From Paenibacillus sp. 32O-W (GTDB lineage Bacteria > Bacillota > Bacilli > Paenibacillales > NBRC-103111), in NCBI RefSeq assembly GCF_007679495.1, contig NZ_VEGP01000001.1:62001-126000 (forward strand): a DNA stretch of 64,000 nucleotides, given 5' to 3'. Every line of letters starts with the position of its first letter. Position 1 is the first letter of the stretch. Of the stretch, positions 51,957 to 61,005 are shown one piece after another. The notes below the pieces were generated by a model. That model made no database searches. It was not told where the DNA came from and saw nothing but the letters and a program-made list of their open reading frames with translations. The translations under genes and the position numbers were made by a program.

Positions 51957-52023
51957 AAAAAAAACTCCTAACGAAGCCTCTTCGAAGATGAATAACCCGG
52001 TATTAGAGGAAGTTTTTCGTGCC
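51957..52023 (-). repeat. Structured intergenic repeat, copy D (first half only)
   Basis: Core ATACCGGGTTATTCATCTTCGA and the terminator arm are kept as CTTC-GTTA-GGAG with a run of T. The competing strand is AAAAACTTCC, matching AGTTTTT, so a G-C pair of the other copies has become A-T on both sides. The long hairpin half is replaced by unrelated sequence up to the small gene at 52078. Confidence 0.75.
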
Positions 52024-52077
52024 GATAACGATCTTTTACAAGGAAAAACATTCTTCCGTAAGGAGTTGAACCATTCA

Positions 52078-52254
52078 ATGACAGAGAACAATAAAGAATA
52101 TATGCTTACCGATTTCAACGGGCATGACGAGCTTCTGAACGATCTGATAAAGCTGGAAGACAAAATCCGGGGCCGGATGGGGGAGCATGTTCATCTCATC
52201 GCCTATACGAGAAGCGAGGAAGGGACGGAATGCAGACCCGGATTGTCCGACTGA
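52078..52254 (+). CDS. Hypothetical acidic protein, 58 residues
   Basis: A 58-residue frame starting ATG 52078, twelve bases after AAGGAG. The product is acidic and mixed helical, with MLTDFNGHDELLNDLIKLED and VHLIAYTR, and no membrane segment. No family recognised. The Shine-Dalgarno lies immediately after the truncated repeat D, so expression could be tied to it. It is followed by a convergent DUF2905 gene. Confidence 0.5.
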   Translation: MTENNKEYMLTDFNGHDELLNDLIKLEDKIRGRMGEHVHLIAYTRSEEGTECRPGLSD

Positions 52255-52296
52255 AGTACGGGCAATCCGTTTTTTTATTTGAACGGGAAGCGATCT

Positions 52297-52518
52297 TTAT
52301 TTGTTAAACATGCGGATCAGATACAGAATGAGAGAGCCCGCGGCGCTTATGAGGAGACAGGTTACAACCGGAAAATAAAATTTGAAGTTTTCTTTCTCCA
52401 CGACGATATCTCCAGGAATCCTGCCCAGATTCAAATAACGCCCCCCGACTTGCCAAAGCAAGCCCAATACAATCAGGATTATACCGCCAATAATCATCCA
52501 TTTGGCTGCCGGATTCAT
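52297..52518 (-). CDS. DUF2905 membrane protein
   Basis: The 73-residue protein has two hydrophobic segments around the family core WQVGGRYLNLGRIPGDIVVEKENFKFYFP. Members are small, two-helix proteins of unknown function. ATG 52518 with AAGGAGCG is chosen over the TTG/GTG-initiated longer frame. It is a single gene. Confidence 0.85.
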   Translation of the reverse strand: MNPAAKWMIIGGIILIVLGLLWQVGGRYLNLGRIPGDIVVEKENFKFYFPVVTCLLISAAGSLILYLIRMFNK

Positions 52519-52761
52519 CGGTAGCGCTCCTTTCATAACATAGTGTGTTGAAAATTCGACCAAGGACGGTTACGCTGCTTCTTGTTTCCTCCGTTCTGGC
52601 CCGTTTATGCATAAGATGACTTTCCCTAACAACATCGATATGGGACCTCCCCCTGAAACGGCCCGAATTTGGGTCTGAATGGTTTGACCGCTTCGAGGGG
52701 AGTTCACGAATGCAGGTTGCCTAAGTCCTCACGAATATTAGACTGCGCTATAAAACCCTTG

Positions 52762-53775
52762 TCAATTCAGATCGCGGATTGCAATCGGTCTGCCCTCCTG
52801 CACAGACCGGTTCGACGCCTCCATCAGCTTGGTTAGATCAACGGCCAGTTGAATATTCTCCTCCGCATCGGTTCCCTTGTGGATATGCTCAATCCATTGA
52901 TAGAATGCCGTCGGGGCATCCTGAGGGATCGATTCGCGGATTTGCCATTCCTTAGCGTAGTCTTCCCCCTTAACGCTGCTGCGAAACATCATTTTCCCGT
53001 CATGGGAAGAGTAAAGCAAACTGCCTTCAGTTCCGTGAACCTCCAGAGCGAACGGGGAGAAGCGGTTAACAAAGCCCGCTTCGACGATCCCGACGGCTCC
53101 GTTGCCGCATTGGAGGACGCTGACGGCATTATCCTCCACTTCCCTTCCGGTTATGTACCCGTAGGTGGCACTGACGGTCTCCGGCATTCCTAGCAGCAGA
53201 CGGGTCAAATACATCGGGTGGCAGCCCAAATCGATCATGGCTCCTCCCCCGCACTCCTCTTTGCTGTAGAAATGGGCAGGAAGCCAGCCTGTCGCGGATT
53301 GATTCGTAGGAATAGCACCGTTGTGGGATAAGCGGGAACGGACCAGCGTCACTTGGCCGAACAGCCCCTGTGCCGCCATCTCGCGGACAGCCAAGGTATA
53401 TCCGAAATATAACCTCGGCAGAGAAACCATCAGCCTCACGGCGTTAGCCCGGACCGCTTCCAGAATGGCTTTCACTTCCTGCCAGGTCGGGGCAATGACT
53501 TTCTCGGTAAAAATATGTTTGCCCGCTTCAGCAGCGGCAACAATTACCTCTTTGTGCATGGTCGTAGGCGCATCCACAACAACCGCATCCACTTGTGCCA
53601 GCATGTCTTCATAACGTTCGTAAAACTGGACCCCTTTGGCATTCGCTGCCGCTTGGCCCCTCTCAGGATTTTCGTCCCAGACAGCAGCTATTTGCGTATG
53701 AGGATGGTTTTCTACCTGGCGGGCATAATCCTCGGCATGCACATGCCAGAAGCTGGCCATTCCGATTTTCAACAT
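52762..53775 (-). CDS. Gfo/Idh/MocA family oxidoreductase
   Basis: The 337-residue protein has a Rossmann start whose glycine motif is changed: GMASFWHVHAEDY instead of GxGxxG. It also has EKVIAPTWQEV in place of the usual EKPLA, then a GGGAMIDLGCHPMYLTRLLLG motif near 190. Such enzymes act on sugars or inositols with NAD(P); substrate unknown. It is not closely linked with the heparinase locus oxidoreductase. It is transcribed alone. Confidence 0.8.
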   Translation of the reverse strand: MLKIGMASFWHVHAEDYARQVENHPHTQIAAVWDENPERGQAAANAKGVQFYERYEDMLAQVDAVVVDAPTTMHKEVIVAAAEAGKHIFTEKVIAPTWQEVKAILEAVRANAVRLMVSLPRLYFGYTLAVREMAAQGLFGQVTLVRSRLSHNGAIPTNQSATGWLPAHFYSKEECGGGAMIDLGCHPMYLTRLLLGMPETVSATYGYITGREVEDNAVSVLQCGNGAVGIVEAGFVNRFSPFALEVHGTEGSLLYSSHDGKMMFRSSVKGEDYAKEWQIRESIPQDAPTAFYQWIEHIHKGTDAEENIQLAVDLTKLMEASNRSVQEGRPIAIRDLN

Positions 53776-53823
53776 ACTTATCCCCCCTGCATCAGATTTC
53801 CCTTACATAGTAGCATAAGTTGG

Positions 53824-53857
53824 AAAAAAAGCCGATCCCCTATATGGAGACCGGCTT
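53824..53857 (-). terminator. Intrinsic terminator of copper operon
   Basis: AAGCCG-ATC and GA-CCGGCTT pair around a short loop; seven A on the plus strand give the T-run on the minus strand, about 36 bases after copA. Confidence 0.75.
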
Positions 53858-53892
53858 AAAAGAATTTGATTCCATTTTGTTGCCGAGTTTGG

Positions 53893-56322
53893 TTACAGCT
53901 TTACCCTCTGCAATCTCAAGGCATTCAATACAACGGATACCGAGCTAAGAGCCATGGCGGCCCCGGCTACCCATGGTGCGAGGAACCCCGCTGCCGCAAT
54001 CGGGATGCCCAGAGAATTATAGGCCAATGCCCAGAACAGATTCTGCTTGATATTATTCATCGTTTTGCGGCTCATATAGATGGCGTCCGGTATGCTCCTC
54101 AGATCGCCTCTCATTAACGTTACGTCCGCAGCTTCCATAGCGACATCCGTTCCGGTCCCGATAGCCATGCCGATATCCGCTGTCGCCAATGCCGGAGCAT
54201 CGTTGATGCCATCCCCGACCATAGCGACTTTCTCCCCTGCCGCTTGAAGCTTCTTCACCTGCTCTGCTTTCTCCTCAGGCAGCACTTCGGCCAGGACGCG
54301 GTCTATCCCTGCCTGCTTGGCAATCGCTTGAGCCGTTCTCTCGTTATCGCCTGTGAGCATAATGACGGTGAGCCCCATCTCCCGCAGCCGCGCTACAGCC
54401 TCCCGCGAGGTCTCCTTGAGCGTATCGGCCACTGCCACCATGCCCGCATAACGTCCGTCTGCGGCTGCAAGCATGACTGTCTTGCCGGTGTTCTCCATTC
54501 TTTCCTTCTCCTCTATCGCTTCGGAAGGAATGGATATGTCGAACCGATCCATCAGTTTCACAGTCCCGACCAGAAGGTCTCGATCTTCGACCTTGGCACG
54601 GATCCCGTATCCGGGAACCGCTTCGAACTGCTGTGCCTCCGGCATCGCTATCCCTTGCTCGGAAATTCCCGCAACGATGGCTTCCGCCAAGGGATGCTCC
54701 GACAATCTCTCGGCCGCTCCGAGCCATTGAAGGAACCGTATACGCTCCACACCCGAAGCCGGTAACACATCCGTCAGCTCCGGCTTGCCTTTGGTGACGG
54801 TCCCTGTCTTATCGAGAACAACGGTTGTAATCCGGTGAACGGATTCCAGATGCTCTCCTCCCTTGAACAGAATTCCGGCTTCCGCCGCACGGCCGGACCC
54901 GGCCATAATCGAGGTAGGGGTCGCCAGCCCGAGAGCACAAGGACAAGCGATAACGAGTACAGCGATCGCTTTCTCCAGCGCACCGGCAAACTGTCCCGGA
55001 TCGATGATAAAGTACCATAAGAGAAAAGCGACAAGAGCAATGCCAACGACAATCGGTACAAATATTCCCGAAATCCGGTCGGCCACTCTTTGAATAGGAG
55101 CCTTCGAGCCTTGGGCTTCCTCCACGACTTTTATAATTTGTGCCAACGCCGTCTCTTTCCCTACCTGGGTTGCCCGGAAGCGAAGAGAACCATTTTTGTT
55201 CAAGGTCGCACCGATGACCCGGTCTCCGGCATGCTTCTCTACCGGTATGCTCTCTCCGGTCAGCATCGATTCGTCGACGGCTGATTGTCCTTCCAACACT
55301 TCGCCGTCTACCGGAATTTTCTCCCCCGGTTTCACAAGGACGATATCTCCGACAACCACTTGTTCGACAGGAACATCCATCTCCTGTCCATCGCGCAGCA
55401 CGCGAGCCGACTTGGCTTGAAGCCCCATCAGCTTCTTGATCGCTTCTGATGTCCGGCCCTTGGCCAACGCTTCGAACACTTTACCGAGAATAATTAGCGT
55501 AATAAGGACGGCACTTGTTTCATAATACAAATCAACCGAATGATGCGCATTGCCGCTCCATCTGGTCGTTAGATAGAGACTGTAGAAATAAGCCGCGGAT
55601 GTCCCGAGTGCTGCTAGCACATCCATATTCGCGCTTTTGTTCCGCAGAGCCTTGTAAGCTCCGACATAAAACTGCCATCCAATAATAAATTGAACGGGGG
55701 TTGCCAGAGCGAACTGGAACCAGGGATTCATAAATAAATCAGGAATCCAGATAAACGAAGTAAACCGGAAATGGCTGACCATCGACCATAACAGCGGCAG
55801 CGATAATATCGCCGAAACAATCAATTTCGTTAGCTGAATTTTGATTTCCTTTTTCCTGTGATCGGTCCCGGTCGCTTCTTCCTTCAAAACAGCCTTATAG
55901 CCCAGGTCTTCAACCTTCCTCTGCAAATCTTCCAGCTTTACCTCATCTTCCGAATAATCGACATGCGCCGTTTCCAAAGCGAAATTAACCGTCGCTTTGG
56001 TGACGCCAGGCAGCTTGTTCAGCCCCTTTTCAATTCGGGACGCGCAGGCGGCACAAGTCATTCCGGAGATTTGCAGCTCAACGGATTGCTTTACGGTGTT
56101 GTAACCCAATTGCTGAATCTTATGCTCCAACTGCTCGGAATCGACTTTATCCGGATGATACACTACCGTTGCTTTTTCCAGGGCAAAATTGACGTTCGCC
56201 GACTCGACTCCGTCCATTTTGGCCAATCCTTTTTCGATTCGATTAGCACATGCTGCACAGGTCATCCCCGTTATTTGGTAGGTCGTATTTTTAGTTGATT
56301 TTACTGCTTCTTTGGCATCCAT
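53893..56322 (-). CDS. copA: Copper-exporting P1B-type ATPase
   Basis: The 809-residue pump exports Cu(I) across the membrane. Two N-terminal metal-binding domains each carry GMTCAACA (near 17 and 85). The transmembrane CPC motif is in [12 protein letters not shown] near 460, the phosphorylated Asp is in DKTGT near 500, the HP motif in SEHPLAEAI, and [11 protein letters not shown] follows. ATG 56322 with AGAGGTG is chosen. It has its own CsoR-type operator just upstream at 56353-56369, although copZ and csoR precede it in the same direction. Confidence 0.95.
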   Translation of the reverse strand: MDAKEAVKSTKNTTYQITGMTCAACANRIEKGLAKMDGVESANVNFALEKATVVYHPDKVDSEQLEHKIQQLGYNTVKQSVELQISGMTCAACASRIEKGLNKLPGVTKATVNFALETAHVDYSEDEVKLEDLQRKVEDLGYKAVLKEEATGTDHRKKEIKIQLTKLIVSAILSLPLLWSMVSHFRFTSFIWIPDLFMNPWFQFALATPVQFIIGWQFYVGAYKALRNKSANMDVLAALGTSAAYFYSLYLTTRWSGNAHHSVDLYYETSAVLITLIILGKVFEALAKGRTSEAIKKLMGLQAKSARVLRDGQEMDVPVEQVVVGDIVLVKPGEKIPVDGEVLEGQSAVDESMLTGESIPVEKHAGDRVIGATLNKNGSLRFRATQVGKETALAQIIKVVEEAQGSKAPIQRVADRISGIFVPIVVGIALVAFLLWYFIIDPGQFAGALEKAIAVLVIACPCALGLATPTSIMAGSGRAAEAGILFKGGEHLESVHRITTVVLDKTGTVTKGKPELTDVLPASGVERIRFLQWLGAAERLSEHPLAEAIVAGISEQGIAMPEAQQFEAVPGYGIRAKVEDRDLLVGTVKLMDRFDISIPSEAIEEKERMENTGKTVMLAAADGRYAGMVAVADTLKETSREAVARLREMGLTVIMLTGDNERTAQAIAKQAGIDRVLAEVLPEEKAEQVKKLQAAGEKVAMVGDGINDAPALATADIGMAIGTGTDVAMEAADVTLMRGDLRSIPDAIYMSRKTMNNIKQNLFWALAYNSLGIPIAAAGFLAPWVAGAAMALSSVSVVLNALRLQRVKL

Positions 56323-56352
56323 CGGAAACACCTCTCTAGATAAGTAAACACC

Positions 56353-56369
56353 ATACCCCAGTAGGGTAT
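56353..56369. promoter_or_regulatory. CsoR-type copper operator upstream of copA
   Basis: ATACCCCAGTAGGGTAT, an inverted repeat of the known CsoR site type. It lies 31 bases before copA. Confidence 0.75.
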
Positions 56370-56385
56370 ATAATTGAGGGAAGAA

Positions 56386-56404
56386 AAGCTCCTGAACGGA
56401 GCAT
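56386..56404 (-). terminator. Terminator between copZ and copA
   Basis: GCTCC-GTTCA-GGAGC on the minus strand followed by TTTTCTT. It should partly or fully separate copZ from copA transcription. Confidence 0.7.
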
Positions 56405-56550
56405 ACAGGTTATTTATAGAATTCACCAATGTTCTGAGATTAATCTTTCGTCGTACTGGTTCGGCTCGAAGCCAGGATTAGTTAAGCTATCGCTGATGTC
56501 ATCGTCCCTCGGGCTGACATACTCTCCCGGGGTTGTACTAACCAGCGACG

Positions 56551-56751
56551 TTAGGCTACATCGTACCCTTGATCTTCAATGGCGCTTCTAATCGCATCTT
56601 CCGTCAGTTTGGACTCGTCAAATTCAACTGCGACGGTCTTCCCCTCCAAATCGACTTTACCGGCAGCACCAATCTTCTTCAATGCACCTTCTATCGAATT
56701 AACGCAATGATTGCAGGACATTCCTTCCACTTTCAGAACGATGGATTTCAT
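56551..56751 (-). CDS. copZ: Copper chaperone CopZ
   Basis: The 66-residue HMA-domain protein has the Cu(I) motif GMSCNHC at 8-14 and the usual beta-alpha-beta layout. It carries copper in the cytoplasm and hands it to CopA. It lies between csoR and copA. The position and size are standard. Confidence 0.93.
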   Translation of the reverse strand: MKSIVLKVEGMSCNHCVNSIEGALKKIGAAGKVDLEGKTVAVEFDESKLTEDAIRSAIEDQGYDVA

Positions 56752-56777
56752 AACAAACCTCTCCTTATTCGTGTAAT

Positions 56778-57113
56778 TTATTTCATAAGCTTATTGACGG
56801 TCTTTAACAACTCGTCGATCACATCATGATCGCCTTCTTGAATTCTTTCTACCACACAGCTTCTCATATGCCCTTCCAACAGCATCTTCCCTACACCATT
56901 CAATGCGGACTGAATAGCGGCAATTTGGTTAAGTACATCATCACAATAAGTATCTCTCTCAATCATCCCTTTAATTCCGCGGATTTGCCCTTCAATCCGG
57001 TTCAGCCGGGTAATCAGATTGGATTTGATTTTATCAGAATGATGACTCTTCCTTTCATCTCCGGAAGCACAGGCATGAGTGTCGTCCATTAAGTCATCCA
57101 TCAAGTGATCCAT
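56778..57113 (-). CDS. csoR: Copper-sensing repressor CsoR
   Basis: The 111-residue helical regulator has the CsoR ligands Cys (TYCDDV), His (EGHMRSC) and Cys two turns apart, and the DNA-binding basic LITRLNRIEGQIRG. Copper binding releases it from DNA. An His/Asp-rich N-terminus (DHLMDDLMDDTHACASG) of about 20 residues is an extra. AAGGAGGG precedes ATG 57113. An operator lies 35 bases upstream at 57148-57164. Confidence 0.93.
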   Translation of the reverse strand: MDHLMDDLMDDTHACASGDERKSHHSDKIKSNLITRLNRIEGQIRGIKGMIERDTYCDDVLNQIAAIQSALNGVGKMLLEGHMRSCVVERIQEGDHDVIDELLKTVNKLMK

Positions 57114-57147
57114 GAGAAATCCCTCCTTGTTACATATTCATATTACC

Positions 57148-57164
57148 ATACCCCCCTAAGGTAT
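57148..57164. promoter_or_regulatory. CsoR-type copper operator upstream of csoR
   Basis: ATACCCCCCTAAGGTAT, 17 bases like the site before copA; the outer ATACC/GGTAT arms are conserved. Confidence 0.7.
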
Positions 57165-57461
57165 GCAATAGGGGTTTAAAAATAAATTATAATAAGTCTC
57201 CCTTGGATATGGAATACCCTCTTTGGAGTCTAGGTACATTGGGCTGATTTCATTTTGGACCGTGAATCCCTATAAGAATGAGCCGTACTAACTTGGGGCG
57301 TACTGCTGAACATCATATCACAGGTGGGGCCTCTTTCACAAAGGTGCTGCGTTGGGCAAAAGCCCAGCGAGGCCGCCTCGAGTATATCCATCCGTTTCGG
57401 AGGGAAGCGCAGAAGCTCCACCCCGGGCATAAAGACAACCTATGGGTATTTGAAGCGTATC
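57165..57461. other. Intergenic stretch without a recognised gene
   Basis: Both strands carry overlapping frames of about 65 codons, but neither has a ribosome site or a known motif. GGGCAAAAGCCCAGC suggests a small hairpin. It may be a decayed gene. Confidence 0.4.
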
Positions 57462-58988
57462 TTAGGGCTCCCTAAGAAGGAGAGCTTCCAGCTTTTTCAA
57501 TCGTTCCTTTTCTTTTCTGCGGATTTGCTTATAGTCCTCGTTCAGCGCCTTTTGGATAGAAAAGCACATAAAAACCATAATCAATGCAAAGGGAAGGGCC
57601 GCAACAATGGAAGCCGTCTGAAGACCGTTCAGCCCTCCGCTAAGGAGCAGTACGACGGCAATGGTTGATTGCAGAATCCCCCATATCAGCTTAACCTTGG
57701 CGGAAGGGTTCAATGCCCCCTTGCTGGATAACATCCCGAGAACGAAGGTGGCGGAATCGGCCGATGTAACAAAAAACGTAATGATTAATATTGTCGCCAA
57801 ACCGGCTATTATTGTCCCCAGAGGAAGCTGCTCCAGCATAATAAACAATGCGCTCGTCACATCCCGCTGCACGGCTTCGGCCAGATTAGCCCCGTCGAAG
57901 ATTTCCAGCTTAAGGCCAGTGGCGCCAAATACGGAAAACCAGACAAAGCCGAATGCACTGGGAATGATTAATACCCCAAGAATAAATTCTCGTATGGTTC
58001 TGCCTTTGGACACTCTGGCAATGAACATTCCGACGAAGGGAGCCCAGGCAATCCACCACGACCAATAAAACAAGGTCCATGTGCCGATCCATGTGCTTTC
58101 GGTGAAAGGCGACAGCCTTAAACTCATCTGAACGACATTTTGCAAATATCCTCCGAGCGTGGAGGTAAACGTATCAAATATGAACGAAGTGGGGCCCGTC
58201 ATTAGCACAAACAGCATCAAGCCTACGGCTATGAGCAAATTGATGTTGCTTATCGTTTTGATCCCCTTATCCAGACCGGCAGTCGCGGAAATCAAGTAAA
58301 GAACTGTAACCGCTGCTATAATGATGATTTGCGTCCATACCACATTAGGTATATGGAACAAGTGATTTAGGCCGCCTCCAATCTGCAGCGTACCGAGTCC
58401 CAGGGAGGTAGCCACTCCGAATACCGTGGCCAGTATGGCCAGGATATCGATTCCTTTGCCGATCGGTCCATTCACTCTATCTCCCAATAATGGAGTAAAG
58501 GTCGCGCTGATAAGCCCTCTGTAGCCTTTACGAAATTTGAAATAAGCCAGAGCTAGTGAAATGACGGAATAAATCGCCCAGGGATGAAGCCCCCAATGAA
58601 AGAAGGAATATCTCATGGCCAACCGCGCGGCTTGGGCCGTCCCCCCCAGCGCCCCTTCCGGAGGGACCAGGTAATGGGAAAGTGGTTCGGCTACTCCCCA
58701 GAAGACAAGGCCGATCCCCATTCCGGCGCTAAACAACATGGCAAACCAGCTGATATTCGAGTATTCCGGCTCATCGTCGTCATCCCCCAACCGAATCGTT
58801 CCGTATTTACTGAAGGCGATATATAAGCTAAAGATAAGAAAACCTAGCGTAACCAATAAATAGAACCAGCCGAAGGTGCTTATAGTAAACTCGAATGTTG
58901 CGTTGGCTGTAGCCGAAAGATGCTCCGGGTAAAACACTCCCCATAATACGAACAAACCGATAAGGATTAACGAAATGTAAAAAACCAT
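57462..58988 (-). CDS. BCCT-family betaine/choline transporter
   Basis: The 508-residue protein has twelve helices. The sodium/substrate motif GMGIGLVFWGVAEPL is near 93-107 and the family Trp-rich box WSWWIAWAPFVGMFIARVSKGRTIREF is near 300. Gly-Met-Gly-Ile-Gly points to glycine betaine or a related osmolyte, as for OpuD. The frame extends 15 codons further, but AAGGAGAGG selects ATG 58988. It is transcribed alone and probably serves osmoprotection. Confidence 0.9.
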   Translation of the reverse strand: MVFYISLILIGLFVLWGVFYPEHLSATANATFEFTISTFGWFYLLVTLGFLIFSLYIAFSKYGTIRLGDDDDEPEYSNISWFAMLFSAGMGIGLVFWGVAEPLSHYLVPPEGALGGTAQAARLAMRYSFFHWGLHPWAIYSVISLALAYFKFRKGYRGLISATFTPLLGDRVNGPIGKGIDILAILATVFGVATSLGLGTLQIGGGLNHLFHIPNVVWTQIIIIAAVTVLYLISATAGLDKGIKTISNINLLIAVGLMLFVLMTGPTSFIFDTFTSTLGGYLQNVVQMSLRLSPFTESTWIGTWTLFYWSWWIAWAPFVGMFIARVSKGRTIREFILGVLIIPSAFGFVWFSVFGATGLKLEIFDGANLAEAVQRDVTSALFIMLEQLPLGTIIAGLATILIITFFVTSADSATFVLGMLSSKGALNPSAKVKLIWGILQSTIAVVLLLSGGLNGLQTASIVAALPFALIMVFMCFSIQKALNEDYKQIRRKEKERLKKLEALLLREP

Positions 58989-59158
58989 TATGCCCTCTCC
59001 TTCCGAAGGTTCCATTATCATCGAATTAAGCAAACGGGTATTCTTAAATTATCCCCAATTGCCGCCGGGTTATATGCCGAACATTAAAAATCGGAAGCTC
59101 ATTAAAAGATGAATTAAATAATGAAATTGTTAGAATTTTAGAACTTTAATGTGCGGAC

Positions 59159-59187
59159 TTGCATTTCCGTATGCTCCCGGATATAAT
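59159..59187 (+). promoter_or_regulatory. Sigma-A promoter of tRNA-Ala
   Basis: TTGCAT (59159-59164), 17-base spacer, TATAAT (59182-59187), 17 bases before the mature tRNA. Confidence 0.85.
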
Positions 59188-59204
59188 GATAAAGGTAGCC
59201 ATGA

Positions 59205-59277
59205 GGGGCCTTAGCTCAGCTGGGAGAGCGCATCGCTGGCAGCGATGAGGTCAGGGGTTCGATCCCCCTAGGCTCCA
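59205..59277 (+). tRNA. tRNA-Ala (anticodon GGC)
   Basis: The 73 bases fold as a complete tRNA: acceptor GGGGCCT/AGGCTCC with one G-T pair, D-arm AGCTCAGCTGGGAGAGC, anticodon loop CTGGCAG (anticodon GGC, alanine), and TTCGATC T-loop. CCA is not encoded after the discriminator A. It has its own promoter and terminator and is a single tRNA. Confidence 0.95.
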
Positions 59278-59280
59278 TAG

Positions 59281-59318
59281 ACAAATAATCGATCCTAATG
59301 GATCGGTTATTTGTTTTT
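59281..59318 (+). terminator. Intrinsic terminator of tRNA-Ala
   Basis: ACAAATAATCGATCC and GGATCGGTTATTTGT form a long stem followed by TTTTC, three bases after the tRNA. Confidence 0.9.
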
Positions 59319-59329
59319 CGGAGCCTTGG

Positions 59330-59718
59330 GAGCGAACCCCGGGGGTTCGTCCGCGCGGACGGAGCGAAGCGGAGGAGCACGGCGTCTGAATCTTCCGCTA
59401 AAAGTCCTCTTCGAATATGCTTCGTCAGCAAGTTCAATCGGGATTCGGACATGCCCCTTGAAGTAGGCTCCATAACGAAGAAAGAGGTTGATCCCTGGGG
59501 ATCAGCCTCTTTCTTCGTTACTGGGTTATGGGGGAGCGAACCCCGGGGGTTCGTCCGCGCGGCATGAAAGTTCACTGGGGTCCCCGCAAAGTAGTCGGAT
59601 TTCGCTTCGAAGCGGCTCTTCACTTTGTGGGGTAAGAAATCGGCGTCTGAATCTTCCGCTAAGAGTCTTCTTCGAATAAGCTTCGTCAGCAAGTTCAATC
59701 GGGATTCGGACATGCCCC
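59330..59718. repeat. Direct repeats and large palindromes behind tRNA-Ala
   Basis: Two copies each of a 29-bp unit (59330-59358, 59533-59562; GCGAACCCCGGGGGTTCGTC) and a 78-bp unit (59380-59457, 59641-59718) alternate. Between them lie a 46-bp near-perfect palindrome (59474-59519) and another with arms CCCCGCAAAGT/ACTTTGTGGGG (59582-59632). The last ten bases of the tRNA region AGGCTCCATA recur at 59465. Frames over this block give spurious proteins. Confidence 0.8.
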
Positions 59719-59784
59719 AGGCTCTGGTGACAGTAGCGGAAGTCAGCGACCTTATTTCATTGATTTTGGCAGCATTTTAATCCT

Positions 59785-59914
59785 AACGGAACTCAGTACC
59801 GTTATTTGCTTATTTCGATGGCAATACTTCGCGAATTGCAGCCAATAACGGCGTACAGTTCCGTTAACTTTAAAAAATGGCGATATTTCGTTGAATAACG
59901 TCTCTCAGTTCCGC
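59785..59914. repeat. Palindromic intergenic repeat
   Basis: Arms AACGGAACT-GTACCGTTATT (59785-59809) and its near complement (59841-59865) face each other, and a third half-copy AATAACG...CAGTTCCGC follows at 59894-59914. It precedes the end of the minus-strand hypothetical gene. The stretch 59278-59945 holds no gene. Confidence 0.7.
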
Positions 59915-59945
59915 AGGCTTTCTCTTTCCTCTCCTCTTCCCTTCC

Positions 59946-60614
59946 TTATCCCCCTAAAGTCCTTAAGTTACTGCCAATATTCAACTGATACGTCCGAAAT
60001 CTCAATTTTCCTCCAACCACTATCAAATGTTGTTTCTCCACCAAGTCATGCAGCACCTTACGGGCGTAACGATCAGTTACTCGAAGATGCCTCGCAAGCT
60101 CCGTTGGTGTAAATGGCCTCAAAAGTCTTCGCGCATATCGCACTGTTTCCGCCTCCATACTGTTCAGCCGGACATCCACCTCGAACGAAAGAATCTTCCC
60201 AATGAACGATAAGATTAACTGCTTACAAAACTCCGGTTCTTCTTGAATTGACAAATACGCAATCGGCAAAAAGACCCAATCATCAAGCGACAACAAGCTT
60301 TGTCTGCGACACAAGTCTTTGAAACGACGTGTATCCAAATCTCTGGCATGCGATCGGTAATCTTGAATTTCTATATCTCCTTTAGCACCTCCTGGCAAGA
60401 AAGCCAAATCGAGATACCGATACCCATTATTGAAATCGCGGACCTCCCATTCAGGATACAAATGATCGAAGTTACCGACAACCGGATACCAGATCGAACG
60501 CAACAACTCCACAGTTCCGTGGCTGAGTCCTTTTTGTAACAACTCACGTCTTCGATGGTTCTTCTCCTGTTCAATTTGCTTCTGCATCCAAATCTCATAT
60601 TGTTTCATAAACAT
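59946..60614 (-). CDS. Unrecognised protein with possible nuclease-like and winged-helix domains
   Basis: The 222-residue product has a middle segment 'YRYLDLAFLPGGAKGDIEIQ' whose Asp...Glu-x-Gln arrangement recalls a PD-(D/E)XK nuclease core. It ends with a winged-helix-like FTPTELARHLRVTDRYARKVLHDLVEKQHLI near 165-195. I know no family with certainty. ATG 60614 follows AAAGGGGG at about ten bases. A terminator hairpin stands directly upstream, so it has its own promoter. Alternatives are a transcription regulator with a degraded enzyme domain. Confidence 0.55.
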   Translation of the reverse strand: MFMKQYEIWMQKQIEQEKNHRRRELLQKGLSHGTVELLRSIWYPVVGNFDHLYPEWEVRDFNNGYRYLDLAFLPGGAKGDIEIQDYRSHARDLDTRRFKDLCRRQSLLSLDDWVFLPIAYLSIQEEPEFCKQLILSFIGKILSFEVDVRLNSMEAETVRYARRLLRPFTPTELARHLRVTDRYARKVLHDLVEKQHLIVVGGKLRFRTYQLNIGSNLRTLGG

Positions 60615-60648
60615 GAAGCTCGCCCCCTTTCCACAAAACAAAATAAAA

Positions 60649-60684
60649 ATGCCGCCTCGATACTTTTAAGTATCAAAGCGGCAT
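60649..60684 (-). terminator. Terminator-like hairpin upstream of the hypothetical gene
   Basis: ATGCCGC...GATACTT-TTAAGTATC...GCGGCAT with TTTTATTTTG following on the minus strand. No certain gene precedes it on that strand. Confidence 0.65.
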
Positions 60685-60880
60685 GTGCTTCATGACCGTT
60701 TGACTCGAGTATAGCATTGAAATTTATTCAGAATCAAGGCGAAATTGAGAGTTGTGAAATTGAGGATTGATCCGATTCCGTTCATTTGAGCGGTGCTTTC
60801 GCTTGTGAAATTGCCCTAAAGTTTCAATGCCTATCTTTTCTTGTGCATACTTGGAAATAGGCTTATGGATTAATTGAAAA

Positions 60881-60908
60881 TTGCAGAATGGGGGGATTGG
60901 TGTATAAT
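60881..60908 (+). promoter_or_regulatory. Sigma-A promoter of second MFS gene
   Basis: TTGCAG (60881-60886), 16-base spacer, TATAAT (60903-60908), about 98 bases before the start codon. Confidence 0.65.
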
Positions 60909-61005
60909 AAAGTCTATTAAAATGTTCGGCCCGATAGAAATCGTTGCTCATAGTTATAACGGCCAGTAACCTGCGGCAAATAGAATACTTCGGAAGTGAT
61001 CATGT

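Noticed and set aside
57278-57475. 65-codon plus-strand frame before the BCCT gene
   Set aside because: No start signal or motif; it could be a gene remnant but cannot be supported.
59216-59713. 165-codon minus-strand frame across tRNA-Ala and its repeats
   Set aside because: Its N-to-C sequence includes the well-known spurious translation of a tRNA gene (RGIEPLTSSLPAMRS) and of repeats.
60724-60951. 75-codon minus-strand frame
   Set aside because: No ribosome binding site, and it overlaps the promoter of the MFS gene on the other strand.
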